The notes under the pieces were generated by a model. That model saw only the letters and a program-made list of their open reading frames with translations. It did no database searches and was not told the origin of the DNA. 64,000 nt of DNA from DATLLJ01 sp965229885 (GTDB lineage: Bacteria > Acidobacteriota > Vicinamibacteria > Vicinamibacterales > CAVVIG01): contig CBDDJX010000003.1 of assembly GCA_965229885.1 (NCBI GenBank), forward strand, positions 1,240,001 to 1,304,000, in the 5' to 3' direction. Position 1 is the first letter of the stretch; each line of letters starts with the position of its first letter. Positions 34,425-44,448 of the stretch are shown here, piece after piece. The position numbers and the translations under genes are program-made.

Positions 34425-34906
34425 GTGCGCTTGCTTCGACAGTTCGCCGTCGCCTCGCTGCTGCTCGCCCTGACGTCGCCGCCCGTCCGGGCGGAGGGAT
34501 TCATCGTCCCGTTTGTCGGGTTCAATTTGGTGGCGATTCCGGCAGCAACTGTGTCAGCCTGACTAACTGCAAGGAGAAGCGAACGAACCTCGGCGTGTCG
34601 TTCGGAACGATGGGCACGGTCTTCGGCTTCGAAGAAGAGATCAGCTACGCGAAGAACTTCTTCGGCGACACGCCAGGCGCCGCCAATTCGGCCTTCTCGG
34701 CGATGAGCAATGTACTCATCGGCGCCGGCATCGGGCCCGTCCGGCCGTATGTCGTAGGCGGCGTGACCGCCATGTTCGGGAGCCACGTCGGCATTCGGGG
34801 AGATCTCCGTCACTTCCACACGCTGCAGGACGTCAACCTCCTGATCTTCAAGGGACAGAAGCTGGATTTCTGGCGTGCTAGCGCGGGCCTCGCGCTGGCA
34901 TTTTAG
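34425..34906 (+). pseudogene. Outer-membrane beta-barrel protein with a one-base deletion
   Basis: GTG 34425 with AAGGGAGAA upstream starts a signal peptide (LLRQFAVASLLLALTSPPVRA) and EGFIVPFVGFN. The frame then reads on to a premature TGA at 34559-34561. In the next frame FGGDSGSNCVSL, TNCKEKRTNLGVSFGTMGTVFGFEEEISYAKNFFG and further strands ending ALAF complete the barrel. Adding one base near 34525 restores 160 codons. The C-terminal phenylalanine is typical of BAM substrates. It is either a true pseudogene or a sequencing error. Confidence 0.8.
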
Positions 34907-35249
34907 GCGGGGCGTCCTTGATGATGAAGACCTTTTCGCCTGGCCTGATGAGCCCCAGTTCTCGCCGCGCGACCTCCTCGATGGCATCCGGATCCTCACG
35001 CAGGCGCCGCGCTTCTTCGCGAAGACGCGCGTTTTCCGCCCGCTGCCCCGCCAGCGCGGCGGCGGCGGTATCATATTCACGCCGCGCCCGGAACATGGCG
35101 AGCAACCCGCGGTCGCCGACCAGGCCGTCGACCACAAATACCGATGCCACGAACAGGACCAGCCACTGCACGATGCGGCGGTTACGCCCCGGCCGTGCCG
35201 TCGTCTTCGTCTTGCGTTTGGATGGGAGTCCGATTTCGCGCGTCGCCAC
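34878..35249 (-). CDS. FtsB/DivIC-like septum formation initiator
   Basis: The protein has 123 aa from GTG 35249. The frame continues upstream to 35420, but residues before this GTG overlap cutA and lack family character. A basic N-terminus precedes one membrane helix (VQWLVLFVASVFVVDGLVG) and a coiled coil (REYDTAAAALAGQRAENARLREEARRLREDP), followed by the IEEVARRELGLIRPGEKVF segment that is diagnostic for FtsB/DivIC. FtsB links FtsL and FtsQ at the division site. Its 3' end overlaps the beta-barrel pseudogene by 29 bases. Confidence 0.85.
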   Translation of the reverse strand: MATREIGLPSKRKTKTTARPGRNRRIVQWLVLFVASVFVVDGLVGDRGLLAMFRARREYDTAAAALAGQRAENARLREEARRLREDPDAIEEVARRELGLIRPGEKVFIIKDAPPKMPARGPR

Positions 35250-35306
35250 GCCAGGAACACAATACAGCAACGCGCGACAAAGTACAAGAGCCGAGAACGG
35301 TTGAGC

Positions 35307-35636
35307 ATGGCTGCGACTGACATCGTCATCGTGCTGACGACGGCGCCCGACGACGTCCGCGTGGAGGAGTGGGCCCGTGCGCTCATCGACGAGCGCCTGG
35401 CCGCGTGCGTCAACATCCATGGCGCGATGATGTCGTTCTATCGATGGAAGGGCGTCGTGGAGCGTGCCGCCGAACGGCAGGTCGTGATCAAGACCACGCG
35501 GGAGCGGGTGACCGCGTTACGGGCGCGGCTCCGCGAGCTCCACTCATACGAACTGCCGGAGTTTCTGGTGCTGACGGTTGAAGATGGCAGCGACGAGTAC
35601 CTGAAATGGGTGGTCGATGAGACGCGACCCCGTTGA
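35307..35636 (+). CDS. cutA: Divalent-cation tolerance protein CutA
   Basis: The protein has 109 aa, the usual length. Family features are VIVLTTAPDD, ERLAACVNI, MMSFYRWKGVVERA, RLRELHSYELPEFL and YLKWV near the end. It is a trimeric ferredoxin-like fold tied genetically to copper tolerance, though its mechanism is not settled. The ATG at 35307 has no strong ribosome site. It is divergent from the FtsB-like gene. Confidence 0.95.
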   Translation: MAATDIVIVLTTAPDDVRVEEWARALIDERLAACVNIHGAMMSFYRWKGVVERAAERQVVIKTTRERVTALRARLRELHSYELPEFLVLTVEDGSDEYLKWVVDETRPR

Positions 35637-35652
35637 GTGACGCAGTCCGCCC

Positions 35653-36303
35653 TCAGGCGGACCGTCGACGGTGCGCGAGATACTCGAACGCCACCGGGAG
35701 CAGTGACACGATCACAATCCCAATCGTCACCAGCGAGAAATTCTGTTTCACGAATGGGACGTTGCCAAAAAAGAGTCCCGCGCCTAGGGCCACGCCGACC
35801 CACACCACCGCGCCGGTGAAGTTGTAAAAGACGAACGTCCCATACGTCATGTGTCCCGCGCCGGCCACAAACGGCACGAAGGTCCGCACAATCGGGACGA
35901 AGCGCCCGAGCACCACCGCCTTGCCGCCGTAACGCTCGAAAAACGCGTGCGCCTGCTCCAGATGCCGGCGGTTGAGCAGGCGATGCAGGCGGCCCGATCC
36001 GTCGCTCGCGCTGAACACACGCGGACCAACGAAACGGCCGATGCTGTAGTTAACGGAGTCGCCCGCGAACGCCGCAAGAATCAGCACGGCCGCCGCGGTC
36101 GGGGCGTCGAGGGCGCCAGCGGCGCACAACGCGCCGGTGGCGAACAAGAGTGAGTCCCCGGGAAGGAAAGGGGTCACGATGATCCCGGTTTCCGCGAAGA
36201 CGATCGCGAACAAGATGCCGTACACCCACGACCCGTAGGTGCCGACGAACTCGAGCAGATGCTGATCGATATTGAGAATGAAGTCGAGGATGAAGTCGAT
36301 CAC
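35653..36303 (-). CDS. DedA family membrane protein
   Basis: The protein has 216 aa with four to five membrane segments. DedA motifs are FAETGIIVTPFLPGDSLLFATGAL near residue 37, GDSVNYSIGRF near 80, and GKAVVLGRFVPIVRTFVPFVAG with conserved arginines near 130. DedA proteins are flippase-like transporters of undecaprenyl phosphate or phosphatidylethanolamine. It converges with cutA, 16 bases apart. Confidence 0.93.
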   Translation of the reverse strand: MIDFILDFILNIDQHLLEFVGTYGSWVYGILFAIVFAETGIIVTPFLPGDSLLFATGALCAAGALDAPTAAAVLILAAFAGDSVNYSIGRFVGPRVFSASDGSGRLHRLLNRRHLEQAHAFFERYGGKAVVLGRFVPIVRTFVPFVAGAGHMTYGTFVFYNFTGAVVWVGVALGAGLFFGNVPFVKQNFSLVTIGIVIVSLLPVAFEYLAHRRRSA

Positions 36304-36310
36304 AGAAGTG

Positions 36311-37471
36311 TCACACGTTGGCGAGCGCTTGCGCGAGATCGGCCTTCAGGTCGTCGATGTCTTCGATCCCCACCGAGATGCGAACCAGACCGTCCGTGAT
36401 GCCGAGGGCGGCGCGGCGATCGGCGGGCACCGACGCGTGCGTCATGGTGGCAGGGTGCGAGATCAGCGTCTCAACTCCTCCGAGGCTCTCGGCCAGCGCG
36501 CACAGGCGCACCGAGTTGAGCAGCCGCCGCGCGGCCTCGAGCGATCCGAGGTCGAACGCGATCATGCCGCCGAATCCGCGCATCTGTCTTCTGGCGAGCG
36601 CGTGCTGGGGGTGCGATGGCAGGCCCGGATAGTGCACCTGGGTGACCTTCGGGTGCGCCTCCAGATACTGCGCCACAGCCAGACCATTCGCGTTGTGCCT
36701 CTCCATCCTGAGCGCCAGCGTTTTCGTCCCGCGCAGCACCAACCAGGCATCGAAAGGACCCAGGATCGCGCCCTCGGCGTTCTGCACGAACCTCAACCAC
36801 TCGATGTCATCGTCCCGCGTCGCTACGACCACGCCGCCGACGCTGTCGCTGTGGCCGTTGAGATACTTGGTCGTGCTGTGCACGACCAGATCGGCGCCGA
36901 ATTCGATTGGCCGGTGGATGCACGGAGTGGCGAATGTGTTGTCGACGACGAGCCGCAGGTTGTGGCGGCGGGCGAGCGCGGCGGCGGCGGCTAGATCGGT
37001 CAGCCGCATGATGGGATTCGTCGGCGTCTCCACGAACAGCATGCGCGTCGTGGAGGTGATTTCCCGTTCGACCTCGTCGAGATTGGCGGTGTCGACCCAC
37101 GAGAAGGCAATGGCCACGCGTGTCAGTACCTTGTCGAAGAACCGGAACGTGCCGCCGTACGTATTCTTCGAGACGATGGCATGGTCGCCGGCCTTGAGCA
37201 GCGTGGCGATGGCGCCAATCGCCGCCATCCCCGACGCAAACGCGAACCCCGCCGTCCCGCCTTCGATCGCCGCGATGTTGCGCTCGAGCGCGAAGCGCGT
37301 CGGATTCTGAGTGCGCGCGTACTCGTAGCCCTTGTGCACGCCGAGCTCGTCCTGCACGTAGGTCGACGTCTGATAGATCGGCGTGACGATGGCGCCGGTG
37401 GACGGATCCGGTTCCTGACCGGCGTGCAGGCAGAGGGTGGCGAAGCGCGCGTCCTTAATTGAGCTTCGCAT
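36311..37471 (-). CDS. metB: Cystathionine gamma-synthase / gamma-lyase family PLP enzyme
   Basis: The protein has 386 aa. The PLP lysine is in HSTTKYLNGHSD near residue 200. Other family residues are TPIYQTSTYVQ, the YEYARTQNPTR segment, ASGMAAI and EGGTAGFAFASG. The C-terminal half ends VRISVGIEDIDDLKADLAQAL. It acts in transsulfuration between cysteine and methionine. Sequence alone does not decide between synthase (MetB) and lyase (MccB/CTH). It lies 7 bases before dedA on the same strand. Confidence 0.9.
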   Translation of the reverse strand: MRSSIKDARFATLCLHAGQEPDPSTGAIVTPIYQTSTYVQDELGVHKGYEYARTQNPTRFALERNIAAIEGGTAGFAFASGMAAIGAIATLLKAGDHAIVSKNTYGGTFRFFDKVLTRVAIAFSWVDTANLDEVEREITSTTRMLFVETPTNPIMRLTDLAAAAALARRHNLRLVVDNTFATPCIHRPIEFGADLVVHSTTKYLNGHSDSVGGVVVATRDDDIEWLRFVQNAEGAILGPFDAWLVLRGTKTLALRMERHNANGLAVAQYLEAHPKVTQVHYPGLPSHPQHALARRQMRGFGGMIAFDLGSLEAARRLLNSVRLCALAESLGGVETLISHPATMTHASVPADRRAALGITDGLVRISVGIEDIDDLKADLAQALANV

Positions 37472-37532
37472 TGAGCTTCACAGACCCGGTACGATAACAC
37501 CATCTGTTACTATCGCGAAGCTGTCCTGGCCT

Positions 37533-38498
37533 GTGACTGACTTGGTTACCGTCTTCCGCACGCGGTCCGACGTCGAGGCGAGCGTCGTGCGTGGGCTTCT
37601 CGAGGCGCATGGCGTGCCGTCGGTCGTTGCGTCCCACCTGCCGCAATCGCTGTTCCCGATGGTGGTCAACACGCTCGGCGAGATTGGCATCGCGGTTCAC
37701 GCCGAAGACGCCGACGAGGCGCGGCGCATCATCGAGACGCACCGCACGGAGCTCGGGAGCGGCCAGGCCGGCCAGGCCGGTCAGGCCGGTCAGGTTGTCC
37801 GGCTGCGCGACGAATTCGAGACGCTGCAGCAGACGATTGGCTACCGCTTTCGCGACCGGGGCCTGCTCGAGCACGCCATGACCCACACCTCGCGCGCGAA
37901 TGAGGACGTCAGCGGCGGCGTCCGCGACAACGAGTCTCTCGAATTCCTGGGCGACGCCGTGCTCGGGTTCCTCATCGCCGACCTGTTGTTCAACGAGTTT
38001 CCCGAGCACGACGAGGGGCAGAAATCGAAGATGAAGGCCGCGCTGGTGTCCACCTCTGCCCTCGCGCGGCTGGCCGAGAGCCTGAGACTCGGTGAGCACC
38101 TACTGCTCGGCCGGGGCGAGGAAAAGACGGGCGGCCGCCAGAAGCCGGCGCTCCTCGCGGACAGTTACGAAGCGCTCATCGCGGCGATTTATCTTGATGG
38201 CGGCATCGAGCACGCGCGGGCGTTTGTCGCCCGCGAATGTGCGGCGCTCGTCGACGAAGCCCGGCGCGCCGGCGCGGGTGGACAGGACTACAAGTCGGCG
38301 CTGCAGGAGCTGGTGCAGTCGCGAAACGAGCCGCTGCCCGAGTACCGGCTGGTCGGCACCCTCGGTCCCGATCACCGCAAGCTGTTTCAGGCTGAAGTGG
38401 TAGTGAACGGCGAGCCGCTGGCCGACGCGACCGGGACGAGCAAGAAGGAAGCGGAGCAGGAGGCGGCGAGACTCGCGCTCGAGAAGCTGCAATCGTAG
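37533..38498 (+). CDS. rnc: Ribonuclease III with N-terminal DUF2007 domain
   Basis: The protein has 321 aa from GTG 37533. Residues 1-75 are a DUF2007-type domain (TVFRTRSDVEASVVRGLLEAHG, then EIGIAVHAEDADEARRII), usually a separate small protein. A linker made of a 9-bp tandem repeat (GQA x3, GQV) follows. Then comes full RNase III: the catalytic NESLEFLGDAVLG, DSYEALIAAIYLDGG, and a dsRNA-binding domain (DYKSALQELVQ ... TSKKEAEQEAARLALEKL). It cuts double-stranded RNA such as rRNA precursors. An earlier in-frame start (37437) would overlap metB and has no homology. Confidence 0.93.
   Translation: MTDLVTVFRTRSDVEASVVRGLLEAHGVPSVVASHLPQSLFPMVVNTLGEIGIAVHAEDADEARRIIETHRTELGSGQAGQAGQAGQVVRLRDEFETLQQTIGYRFRDRGLLEHAMTHTSRANEDVSGGVRDNESLEFLGDAVLGFLIADLLFNEFPEHDEGQKSKMKAALVSTSALARLAESLRLGEHLLLGRGEEKTGGRQKPALLADSYEALIAAIYLDGGIEHARAFVARECAALVDEARRAGAGGQDYKSALQELVQSRNEPLPEYRLVGTLGPDHRKLFQAEVVVNGEPLADATGTSKKEAEQEAARLALEKLQS
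37761..37796 (+). repeat. Four 9-bp tandem repeats inside rnc
   Basis: GGCCAGGCC, twice exact and twice with one to three changes, encodes the Gly-Gln-Ala linker between the two domains. The unit length keeps the frame. Confidence 0.85.
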
Positions 38499-38507
38499 AT
38501 CGACGAT

Positions 38508-39680
38508 TCAGTCGATCTCGATAATTCCCCAGGCCTTGCGGTCCTCTTCTGGAGGGCCGCCGCCGGCTGACACCATCGCGAGCGCCGGTTCGCGCTGTTG
38601 CTGCGGCAGGCGCGGCAGCGCGTAGCGATGGACTTCGCGCGCGAGATCGTCCTCGCTCGGCGCGGACGCGCGGCAGTGCAGCCGCACCCAGACACGCAGC
38701 AGCGGATCAGTGTAGCTGTAGCGTTTCTGCCGAGACGTCACGAGATCCACGTCCTCGAGCCACGACAGATAATCCTTGGTCGACCCCGGCGTGCGCTGCA
38801 GGCGGCGGGAGATCTCCGTCAGCGTCAACCCTTCTTCCTCCGCGAGGATTTCGAGAATCGCCTTCAATGCGCCGTAGCCGCGCGCGCGGCGCAACCGCAG
38901 CTCGTAGCAGAAGCCGCACTGCAGCGCCAGCCGGCCGCCTGGCGCCAGCAGCGCCGCGAGCGCGCCGATCGGATCATCGACGCCGTGCCCGCCCGGGCTG
39001 CCGCCCCCGTGCTCCCGCATCGCCGCCAACTTCTCGGCGAGCGCCCGTACGTAGGCGGGCCGGCCGTCGGTGAGGGCCTGCACCGTGTGTACGACAAAGT
39101 CGCCGTCCTGCATCTCCGGCACCGGCAGGGGGCCCAGAATATCGAGGGTGTCTTCGGCCGTCAGTGCCGGCACATGGATGACTTCGAAGCGCGACGACCC
39201 ATCGCGCAGCAGCCGTATCGTCCGGGCCGCGTACCGGCTGGTTAGCACGAACCGGTTGCCGCTCGACGCCAGGCTGTCCACGAACTCGTGAAGCACGCGG
39301 CGCAGTCCGGGGAAGCTTTCGAACGTCCGCAACTCGAGGAATTCGTCGAGAAGAAACGTCGCTGGCTCGCCGGCCGAGGTCCGCGCGCGCGCGAAAAACG
39401 CCAGCGTCGCATCGAAGGCGCCGCGCGCGCCCGCCGGCGCGCCTTCGCTCAGCGGAAAGGGCGCGGTGGCCGCCACGGCGCGCAGAAACCGTTCGGGCGT
39501 CGCCGCCGTGCGTTCGATGTCAATGTGCTGCGCCGAGGTCCGGCCGAGTCGATCGCGAAGCTGCTGTAGAAGCGTGGTGCGGCCGCTGCCGCATCCGCCC
39601 ACGAGCACTGGAATCCGGGACGGCGACGCGTCGAGTGCGGCAACGATGCGGCGCGTCAGGGCGCTGCGAGTGGTCAACAT
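38508..39680 (-). CDS. AAA/STAND-type ATPase with C-terminal winged helix
   Basis: The protein has 390 aa. Walker A is VGGCGSGRTTLL near residue 28, with Arg in place of the usual Lys-Thr/Ser order (G-S-G-R-T). Walker B is TFLLDEF near 110, and a sensor-like NRFVLTSRYAART lies near 143. The second half is helical, and a winged-helix segment (LTLTEISRRLQRTPGSTKDYLSWLEDVDLV) is followed by TDPLLRVWVRLHC. Similar proteins belong to the archaeal-type/ORC-like ATPases with DUF234-like tails. Role unknown; it has no partner gene nearby. Confidence 0.75.
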   Translation of the reverse strand: MLTTRSALTRRIVAALDASPSRIPVLVGGCGSGRTTLLQQLRDRLGRTSAQHIDIERTAATPERFLRAVAATAPFPLSEGAPAGARGAFDATLAFFARARTSAGEPATFLLDEFLELRTFESFPGLRRVLHEFVDSLASSGNRFVLTSRYAARTIRLLRDGSSRFEVIHVPALTAEDTLDILGPLPVPEMQDGDFVVHTVQALTDGRPAYVRALAEKLAAMREHGGGSPGGHGVDDPIGALAALLAPGGRLALQCGFCYELRLRRARGYGALKAILEILAEEEGLTLTEISRRLQRTPGSTKDYLSWLEDVDLVTSRQKRYSYTDPLLRVWVRLHCRASAPSEDDLAREVHRYALPRLPQQQREPALAMVSAGGGPPEEDRKAWGIIEID

Positions 39681-39826
39681 GCGTGTGCCTCAACGTGAGC
39701 GATGACGTGAAGAGGAAAGTAAGACATTAAGAAGCGACGCGCGCGTTGTCAAACTGAAAATAAAATATTTTGTTCTTGACTCGCGTGGCATCTGCGACAT
39801 CGGCCACGGAAAAATGCATTTACGGG

Positions 39827-39832
39827 TAGAAT
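39827..39832 (+). promoter_or_regulatory. Candidate -10 box for purA
   Basis: GGGTAGAAT gives an extended-type -10, ending 11 bases before the purA ATG with no Shine-Dalgarno sequence between. An AT-rich stretch at 39752-39775 lies further upstream. Confidence 0.45.
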
Positions 39833-39843
39833 CTTAGTCCGAT

Positions 39844-41121
<1,278 letters not shown>

Positions 41122-41149
41122 ATCGCGGACGTGGACCGTGATCCTGCGA

Positions 41150-41842
41150 TCAGAAAATTCTGGCGTCCTGGATGGGCCACCAGCGGACCTTGACCTTGCC
41201 CACGATGTACTTCTTCGGGACCGGCCCCCAGTGCCGGCTGTCGGAGCTGTTGTTCCGGTGGTCGCCCATCACGAAGTAGTAGCCCTGCTTCACGACCTCC
41301 GGACCGTAGTCGTCGTGGCTGCGGAATTCGGCAGGCACGTAATCGTCGAGGAGCGGAAGTTCGTTGACGTACACGCGACCGTCCACGATGCGCACCGTGT
41401 CGCCCTCTTTCGCGATCACCCGCTTGACGAACATCTTCTCCGGATTGAGCGGGTAGTAGAGCATCACGATGTCGCCGGCCCGCGGCTCGCCGAGCTCGTA
41501 CACCAGCTTATTGACGATCAGCCGGTCGTCGTCTTCGAGTGTGGGGGCCATGCTCAACCCGTCGACGCGAGCCACCTGCACGCCAAAGGTCACAATCAGC
41601 GTGGCGTACACGGCAGCGGATACGAGCGTTTGCAGCCCCGTCATGACCTCGCGTCCCATCCGGACCCACAGGCTTTCACGCGGACTGGCCAGCTCTGCCG
41701 GGGGTGGAGGGATTACAAGGTCCTCGGCCGGTGGCTGGGCCGCAGTTTCAGTGGGCGTGTCGAACAGCGGTTCGCTCGCGAGTGACGTGTCGAGGGCGGC
41801 TTCGGCGGTGCCTGGGAGCGCTCGGTCGGAATCGTTTATCAC
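41150..41842 (-). CDS. lepB: Signal peptidase I
   Basis: The protein has 230 aa from GTG 41842. A disordered, acidic 55-residue N-terminus precedes one membrane helix (LQTLVSAAVYATLIVTFGV). The catalytic serine is in DGLSMAPTL and the lysine in KMFVKRVIAKEGDTV; box D is DYVPAEFRSHDDYG and box E GDHRNNSSDSRHWG. It removes signal peptides on the periplasmic side. Many of the window's exported proteins would be its substrates. Confidence 0.96.
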   Translation of the reverse strand: MINDSDRALPGTAEAALDTSLASEPLFDTPTETAAQPPAEDLVIPPPPAELASPRESLWVRMGREVMTGLQTLVSAAVYATLIVTFGVQVARVDGLSMAPTLEDDDRLIVNKLVYELGEPRAGDIVMLYYPLNPEKMFVKRVIAKEGDTVRIVDGRVYVNELPLLDDYVPAEFRSHDDYGPEVVKQGYYFVMGDHRNNSSDSRHWGPVPKKYIVGKVKVRWWPIQDARIF

Positions 41843-41854
41843 GTCGTGACGATC

Positions 41855-41860
41855 AGAATA
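41855..41860 (-). promoter_or_regulatory. Candidate -10 box for lepB
   Basis: TATTCT on the minus strand ends 12 bases before the lepB GTG. It is a weaker match than the others. Confidence 0.3.
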
Positions 41861-41888
41861 CCACGTGGGGCTGATCCGCGGCCGCGAC

Positions 41889-41894
41889 TAGAAT
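41889..41894 (+). promoter_or_regulatory. Candidate -10 box for the gene at 41902 (leaderless)
   Basis: TAGAAT ends seven bases before the ATG, so the transcript would begin at the start codon or one base away. No ribosome site fits in between. Confidence 0.45.
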
Positions 41895-41901
41895 ATCCAC
41901 G

Positions 41902-42390
41902 ATGGCAGAGCCCCTGGCCCCCTCGCGACTCTGGAAGCGAATGAATCTCGTGCAGCGCCTGGCGTCCGCGCGCGCCTTCTGGGCCGACGAGGAAGCCATC
42001 GACGATCAGATCCAAGCGTCGCTCCTCATCGCGCGGCAGAAGAAGTTCCGCCCGAAGACCGTCATCGGCCTCGATCTGGCTCGGAAGTCGAAACATCTGG
42101 CGAGCCTCGCTTCGCTCCCCGATGCGATCGCCGGACGCGTGCTCGTGCTGTACCACTTGTCGGACCAGCGCGCCATGATGGGCTGCTTTCTCGACGCGCT
42201 CGGCGTCGGGCACGAGAACGGCCTCATCAGGGAAGACGGCGTAAAGCCAGATCAGGCGAAGTTGGCGCCGGCCGCCGCCGCCCTGGCCCATCGGTTCGCG
42301 CCCGAGGACGTGCGTCTCTATCTGGCCACGCTGCTCTGCCAGGATCCCGAGACGTGGGGCGGCCTCGCGGACATCGTGAAGGATCTCTAG
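41902..42390 (+). CDS. Hypothetical helical protein
   Basis: The protein has 162 aa and no signal or membrane segment. It is mostly helical: LVQRLASARAFWADEEAIDDQIQASLLIARQKKFRPKTVIGLD, then SLASLPDAIAGRVLVLYHLSDQRAMMGCFLDALG, and a C-terminal APEDVRLYLATLLCQDPETWGGL. Uniform coding statistics and a clear start make it a real gene. I do not recognise it. It is divergent from lepB and lies 14 bases before the epimerase-type gene. Confidence 0.8.
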   Translation: MAEPLAPSRLWKRMNLVQRLASARAFWADEEAIDDQIQASLLIARQKKFRPKTVIGLDLARKSKHLASLASLPDAIAGRVLVLYHLSDQRAMMGCFLDALGVGHENGLIREDGVKPDQAKLAPAAAALAHRFAPEDVRLYLATLLCQDPETWGGLADIVKDL

Positions 42391-42404
42391 CCTCTACACC
42401 ATTC

Positions 42405-43419
42405 GTGCGAAGAGCCGTCATTCTCATCACCGGCGCTGGCGGCGAGATCGGCCACGGGCTCGTGACGCGCCTGGCGGCCGCCGGCGCCGCGATCATCACG
42501 CTCGACGTGACGCCGCTCGACATGACGCTCGCGCCGCTCGTCCTGCGCGAGTTCGCGGGATCGATCGCCGACACGAGCCTGCTCGACCGCCTGCTCGCCG
42601 AGTTCGAGGTCGACCGCGTCTATCATCTGGCGGCGCTGCTCTCGACGCGCGCCGAGTTCACGCCGACAACCGCGCACACCGTGAACGTCGGAGGCACTCT
42701 CAACCTCCTCGAGTTTGCCCAGCGTCAGGGCGAGTCGCACGGCCGGCAGGTGGTGTTCGTCTACCCGTCGTCCATCGCGGCGTACGGATTGCCGGGGGCG
42801 GCCGTCAAGGCCCGGGTCGGGCGCGTGCGCGAGGACGAGTACACGCACCCGACCACGATAGTACGGCTGCAACAAGCTGTGCTGCGAACAGCTTGGCCGC
42901 TACTATGCCCGTCACTACAAGCGGCTGTCGGCGGATGTAATGCGCCGCGTGGACTTCCGCGCCGTGAGGTTCCCCGGTTTGATCTCCGCGATGACCGTGC
43001 CCTCGGGCGGGACGTCCGACTACGCGCCGGAGATGATCCATGCGGCCGTCCGGGGCACACCGTACGAATGCTTCGTGCGGCCGGACACGACCATTCCGCT
43101 CATGGTGATACCCGACGGCGTCGACGCGCTGCTGACGCTCGGGACCGCGCCGCGCGAGGCGCTGACGAGGACGGAGTACAACCTCCGCGCGTTCAACCCG
43201 TCGGCGGCCGACATCCGGGACGTCGTGCTGCGCGAGTGTCCGGGGGCCTCGATCACGTTCAAGGTTGACGACAAGCGGCAGGCCATTATCGATACGTGGC
43301 CGGCTGACGTCGACGATTCCACCGCGCGCGCTGACTGGGACTTCAATCCGATGTACGATTTCGAACGCGCCGTGCACGAGTACCTGATGCCGACCATCCG
43401 TCGCCGCTACGGCGCATGA
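42405..43419 (+). pseudogene. SDR-type L-threonine 3-dehydrogenase-like gene with a frameshift
   Basis: From GTG 42405 the Rossmann start ILITGAGGEIGHGLV and YHLAALLSTRAEFTP match SDR-type threonine dehydrogenases. At 42860 one extra A shifts the frame. Only after removing it does the catalytic YGCNK appear, followed by CCEQLGRYYARHYKRLSADVM, then (in the other frame, ATG 42940) FPGLISAMTVPSGGTSDYAPEMIHAA and KRQAIIDTWPADVDDS. The corrected protein has 337 aa. The normal reaction is threonine to 2-amino-3-ketobutyrate. Epimerase function cannot be excluded. It could also be a sequencing error. Confidence 0.85.
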
Positions 43420-43434
43420 CCGGGCGCTGTCTCC

Positions 43435-44448
43435 ATGACTGAACGAGTCGTCACCGCTTTTGCGCCGGCCACGGTGTCGAACGTCGCGTGCGGCTTCGAC
43501 GTGCTCGGTTTCGCGCTCGAAGCGCCGGGCGACGAAGTGACCGCGCGCTTCGCGCCGCCTGGGGTGCTGCCTGGGGTGCCTGGGGTGAGTGTCGCCCACG
43601 CCGCGAGCGCCGGGGGGGCCGGGAGTCTCGTCAGGATCGACGCCATCACCGGCGATGGCGGACGATTGCCGCTCGAGGCGGCGCGCAACACCGCTGGCGT
43701 CGCCGCGCAGGCGCTTCTGACCGCGCTCGGGGAGCGACGCGGCATCGTGCTCACCATTGCCAAGGGGCTGCCGCTCGCGAGCGGCCTCGGCGGAAGCGCC
43801 GCGAGCGCCGCGGCGGCCGTCGTCGCCGTCGACGCGCTGCTCGACGCCCATGCATCGCTCGAGATGCTGGTCGCGTGCGCAATCGAAGGCGAAGGGCTCG
43901 GTGTCCGCTCGGCGCATCCGGACAATATTGCGCCAGCGCTGTGCGGCGGTTTTGTGCTCGTCCGGCATCCGGATCCACCCGACATCGTCCGTCTTCCCGT
44001 GCCCGCGGGCCTGATGGCCGTCGTCGTCCATCCCGATCTCGAAATTGAGACGGCCAAGGCACGCGCCTTGCTCGGCACCACCGTGCCGCTGGCCGATGCC
44101 GTCCGGCAGTGGGCCAACCTGGGCGCACTCGTTGACGGCCTTCACCGCGGAGATTTCGCGCTGATCTCGCGCGCGCTCGAGGACACCATCGCCGAACCGC
44201 GTCGTGCCTCCCTGGTCCCCGGCCTGGCGCAGATCAAACGGGCGTCGGTCGATGCGGGCGCGCTCGGGTGCAGCTTGTCGGGGTCAGGGCCGTCGCTTTT
44301 TGCGCTCTGCCGCGGGAGAGATACCGCCCGGCGCGTGGCGGACGCGATGACGCGCGCCGTCAAGGCGCACATCGGCGGCGAGCCGCAAACCTACGTCTCC
44401 GCCATTGCTCCCCAGGGCGCCCGCGTCGTCCCATCATGCGCTTCGTAA
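43435..44448 (+). CDS. thrB: Homoserine kinase
   Basis: The protein has 337 aa. It is a GHMP kinase: N-terminal AFAPATVSNVACGFDVLG and the ATP loop PLASGLGGSAASAAAAV. The C-terminal GALGCSLSGSGPSLFALC is also typical. It phosphorylates homoserine in threonine synthesis. A small insertion of 9-bp repeats (P-G-V units) lies at residues 41-52. Its last 13 bases overlap thrC. Confidence 0.96.
   Translation: MTERVVTAFAPATVSNVACGFDVLGFALEAPGDEVTARFAPPGVLPGVPGVSVAHAASAGGAGSLVRIDAITGDGGRLPLEAARNTAGVAAQALLTALGERRGIVLTIAKGLPLASGLGGSAASAAAAVVAVDALLDAHASLEMLVACAIEGEGLGVRSAHPDNIAPALCGGFVLVRHPDPPDIVRLPVPAGLMAVVVHPDLEIETAKARALLGTTVPLADAVRQWANLGALVDGLHRGDFALISRALEDTIAEPRRASLVPGLAQIKRASVDAGALGCSLSGSGPSLFALCRGRDTARRVADAMTRAVKAHIGGEPQTYVSAIAPQGARVVPSCAS
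43558..43587 (+). repeat. 9-bp repeats CCTGGGGTG inside thrB
   Basis: Three exact copies, the first two separated by CTG, encode a P-G-V surface insert. They preserve the reading frame. Confidence 0.8.
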
